From Syntrophaceae bacterium PtaB.Bin038 (GTDB lineage Bacteria > Desulfobacterota > Syntrophia > Syntrophales > UBA2192): a stretch of DNA of 6,587 bases. Position 1 is the stretch's first letter. Each line of letters begins with the position of its first letter. Position numbers and translations under genes: made by a program. The stretch spans positions 1-6,587 of the forward strand of contig MVQS01000240.1 in NCBI GenBank assembly GCA_002067855.1. Direction: 5' to 3'. A model generated the notes under the pieces. That model searched no databases, was not told where the DNA came from, and worked only from the letters and a program-made list of their open reading frames with translations. Below, piece by piece: positions 5,699 through 6,587 of the stretch.

Positions 5699-6433
5699 AT
5701 GGCCTCTCAAGTCCTCCTGGACAATGTCACCGTCGTTCTGAACAGGCCGAAGTACCCGGGCAACATCGGCTCCGTGGCCCGCTGCGCCAAGAACATGGGC
5801 ATCGAGAACATCCTTGTTGTCGGCGGGACCGATTACGAGAAGGAAAAGATACTCCAGATGTCGACCCACCTGGCCGCTGACGTGGTGGACCGGATCCGAT
5901 ACGAGCGCGACCTGGCAAAGGCCCTATCCGGGTTTCAGTACATCGTGGCGACGACGGCCCGGGTGGGCCGTGCAAGGCCCGCCTGCCAGACGCCGCGAGA
6001 GGCCGCGGCGAAGCTCGTGGGAATCTCGCAAAAAAACCGCGTCGCCCTCCTGTTCGGAGCCGAGGACGCGGGGCTTACCAACGACGAACTCCGCTACGGG
6101 CACCTGCTCGTTCACATCCCGGTCTCGGAGCGTTTCCGGTCCATCAACCTCTCCCATGCCGTCATGATCCTTTGCTACGAGATCTTCACGGCCGCCTCCG
6201 AGAAGAAGACCTTCGCGCCGAGGCTCGCCTCGTCGGGTGAACTTGAGGGGATGTACGAGCACATCAAGGAAGTGAGCCTCCGCATCGGGTTCATCAACCC
6301 GCAGAACCCGGAGTACTGGATGACGAGCATCCGCCGCTTTCTCTCGAGGGTGGAGCTGCGGTCGCGGGAAGTGAAGATCATCCGGGGGTTCTGCCGCCAG
6401 CTCGACTGGTTCTGCGGGAAACAAAATCCTTGA
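5699..6433 (+). CDS. trmJ: tRNA (cytidine/uridine-2'-O-)-methyltransferase TrmJ, SPOUT family
   Basis: This is a SPOUT-class (trefoil-knot) SAM-dependent enzyme. By homology it 2'-O-methylates position 32 in the tRNA anticodon loop and acts as a cytoplasmic dimer. From the ATG at 5699 it is 244 aa, equal to the usual TrmJ length. Motif 1 is PGNIGSVARCAKNMG (20-34, conserved N22 and R28). Motif 2 is VALLFGAEDAGLTNDEL (115-131). Motif 3 is SINLSHAV (148-155), forming the knot. The C-terminal block LEGMYEHIKEVSLRIGFI (182-199) and the ending VKIIRGFCRQLDWF fit the TrmJ C-terminal extension and help separate it from the shorter TrmL/TrmH enzymes. The frame stays open to 5621, but those residues are not family-like and cover the promoter. 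A GAGG ribosome site precedes the chosen start by 8 nt. It is transcribed divergently from rsmG. The exact tRNA specificity is inferred. Confidence 0.92.
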   Translation: MASQVLLDNVTVVLNRPKYPGNIGSVARCAKNMGIENILVVGGTDYEKEKILQMSTHLAADVVDRIRYERDLAKALSGFQYIVATTARVGRARPACQTPREAAAKLVGISQKNRVALLFGAEDAGLTNDELRYGHLLVHIPVSERFRSINLSHAVMILCYEIFTAASEKKTFAPRLASSGELEGMYEHIKEVSLRIGFINPQNPEYWMTSIRRFLSRVELRSREVKIIRGFCRQLDWFCGKQNP

Positions 6434-6505
6434 CTTTCAAGGGGGGTCTGCGCCATTCTTCACCGGAGCGCCCTCGGGAATTCCATAAGCATCAAAGGGG
6501 GTTGC

Positions 6506-6511
6506 AGGAGG
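6506..6511 (+). promoter_or_regulatory. Strong Shine-Dalgarno site (AGGAGG)
   Basis: AGGAGG lies 8 nt before the ATG at 6520, a near-ideal ribosome site that fixes the start of the last partial gene. The 86-bp spacer from the trmJ stop shows no clear terminator. A TTGACT at 6430-6435 overlapping the trmJ stop lacks a convincing -10. Confidence 0.75.
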
Positions 6512-6519
6512 ATCGTACC

Positions 6520-6587
6520 ATGCACAAAACCTTTTCCTTCACGGGAGCGAAAAAGATCGTCTTCGGCTGCGGTTCCTTTTCCGGGCT
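6520..6587 (+). CDS. Probable iron-containing alcohol dehydrogenase, N-terminal fragment
   Basis: Only 22 complete codons are present, reading MHKTFSFTGAKKIVFGCGSF and onward to the window end. The pattern F-x(4)-KIVFGxGS is typical of the start of group III (iron-containing) alcohol dehydrogenases, which bind NAD(P) and a divalent metal in the cytoplasm and oxidise alcohols or reduce aldehydes. The metal ligands and cofactor-binding loop lie beyond the window, so substrate and family are tentative. A glycerol dehydrogenase-like or related fold is possible. The start is well supported by AGGAGG at 6506-6511. It follows trmJ by 86 bp on the same strand and could be its own unit. Confidence 0.6.
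   Translation, partial: MHKTFSFTGAKKIVFGCGSFSG

Noticed and set aside
6430..6459. TTGACT at the trmJ stop as a promoter for the dehydrogenase gene
   Set aside because: The best -10 at 17-18 bp matches only 3 of 6 positions.

Overview
The window is a chromosomal replication-origin neighbourhood of a moderately GC-rich Gram-negative bacterium. The proteins look proteobacterial. Short spacers, the absence of recF between dnaN and gyrB, and the sequence flavour of DnaA, ParA and ParB make a deltaproteobacterium (Desulfobacterota, perhaps Syntrophales-like) my best guess. That assignment is inference from family resemblance, not a database match.

Layout: six genes lie on the minus strand and read right to left: rsmG (ending at 4897), parA (4746-3976), parB (3974-3126), dnaA (3012-1654), dnaN (1425-304) and the first 52 codons of gyrB (158-1). 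On the plus strand, divergent from rsmG, lie trmJ (5699-6433) and the first 22 codons of a probable iron-containing alcohol dehydrogenase (6520 to the end). There are no rRNA or tRNA genes, CRISPR arrays, insertion sequences or phage genes.

How the genes work together: DnaA opens the origin, the DnaN clamp makes the replicase processive, and GyrB (with GyrA) relieves supercoiling. ParA and ParB segregate the newly copied origins. RsmG and TrmJ modify 16S rRNA and tRNA.

Non-coding DNA: the 150-bp rsmG-parA gap is the most interesting. It holds a 47-bp tract that is 87% A+T, has no G on the plus strand and contains two tandem AT-rich 15-mers. Nearby is the only perfect consensus DnaA box I found (TTATCCACA, 4907-4915), plus a good parA promoter. 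The 228-bp dnaA-dnaN spacer has an AT-rich tract, an imperfect 18-bp palindrome and near-consensus DnaA boxes, so it is a second origin candidate. The order is unusual because parAB and dnaA-dnaN, normally divergent, run head to tail with no mnmE/mnmG/rnpA/rpmH block between them. I found no convincing novel protein system. The value here lies in the origin architecture and in start-site corrections for rsmG and dnaA.
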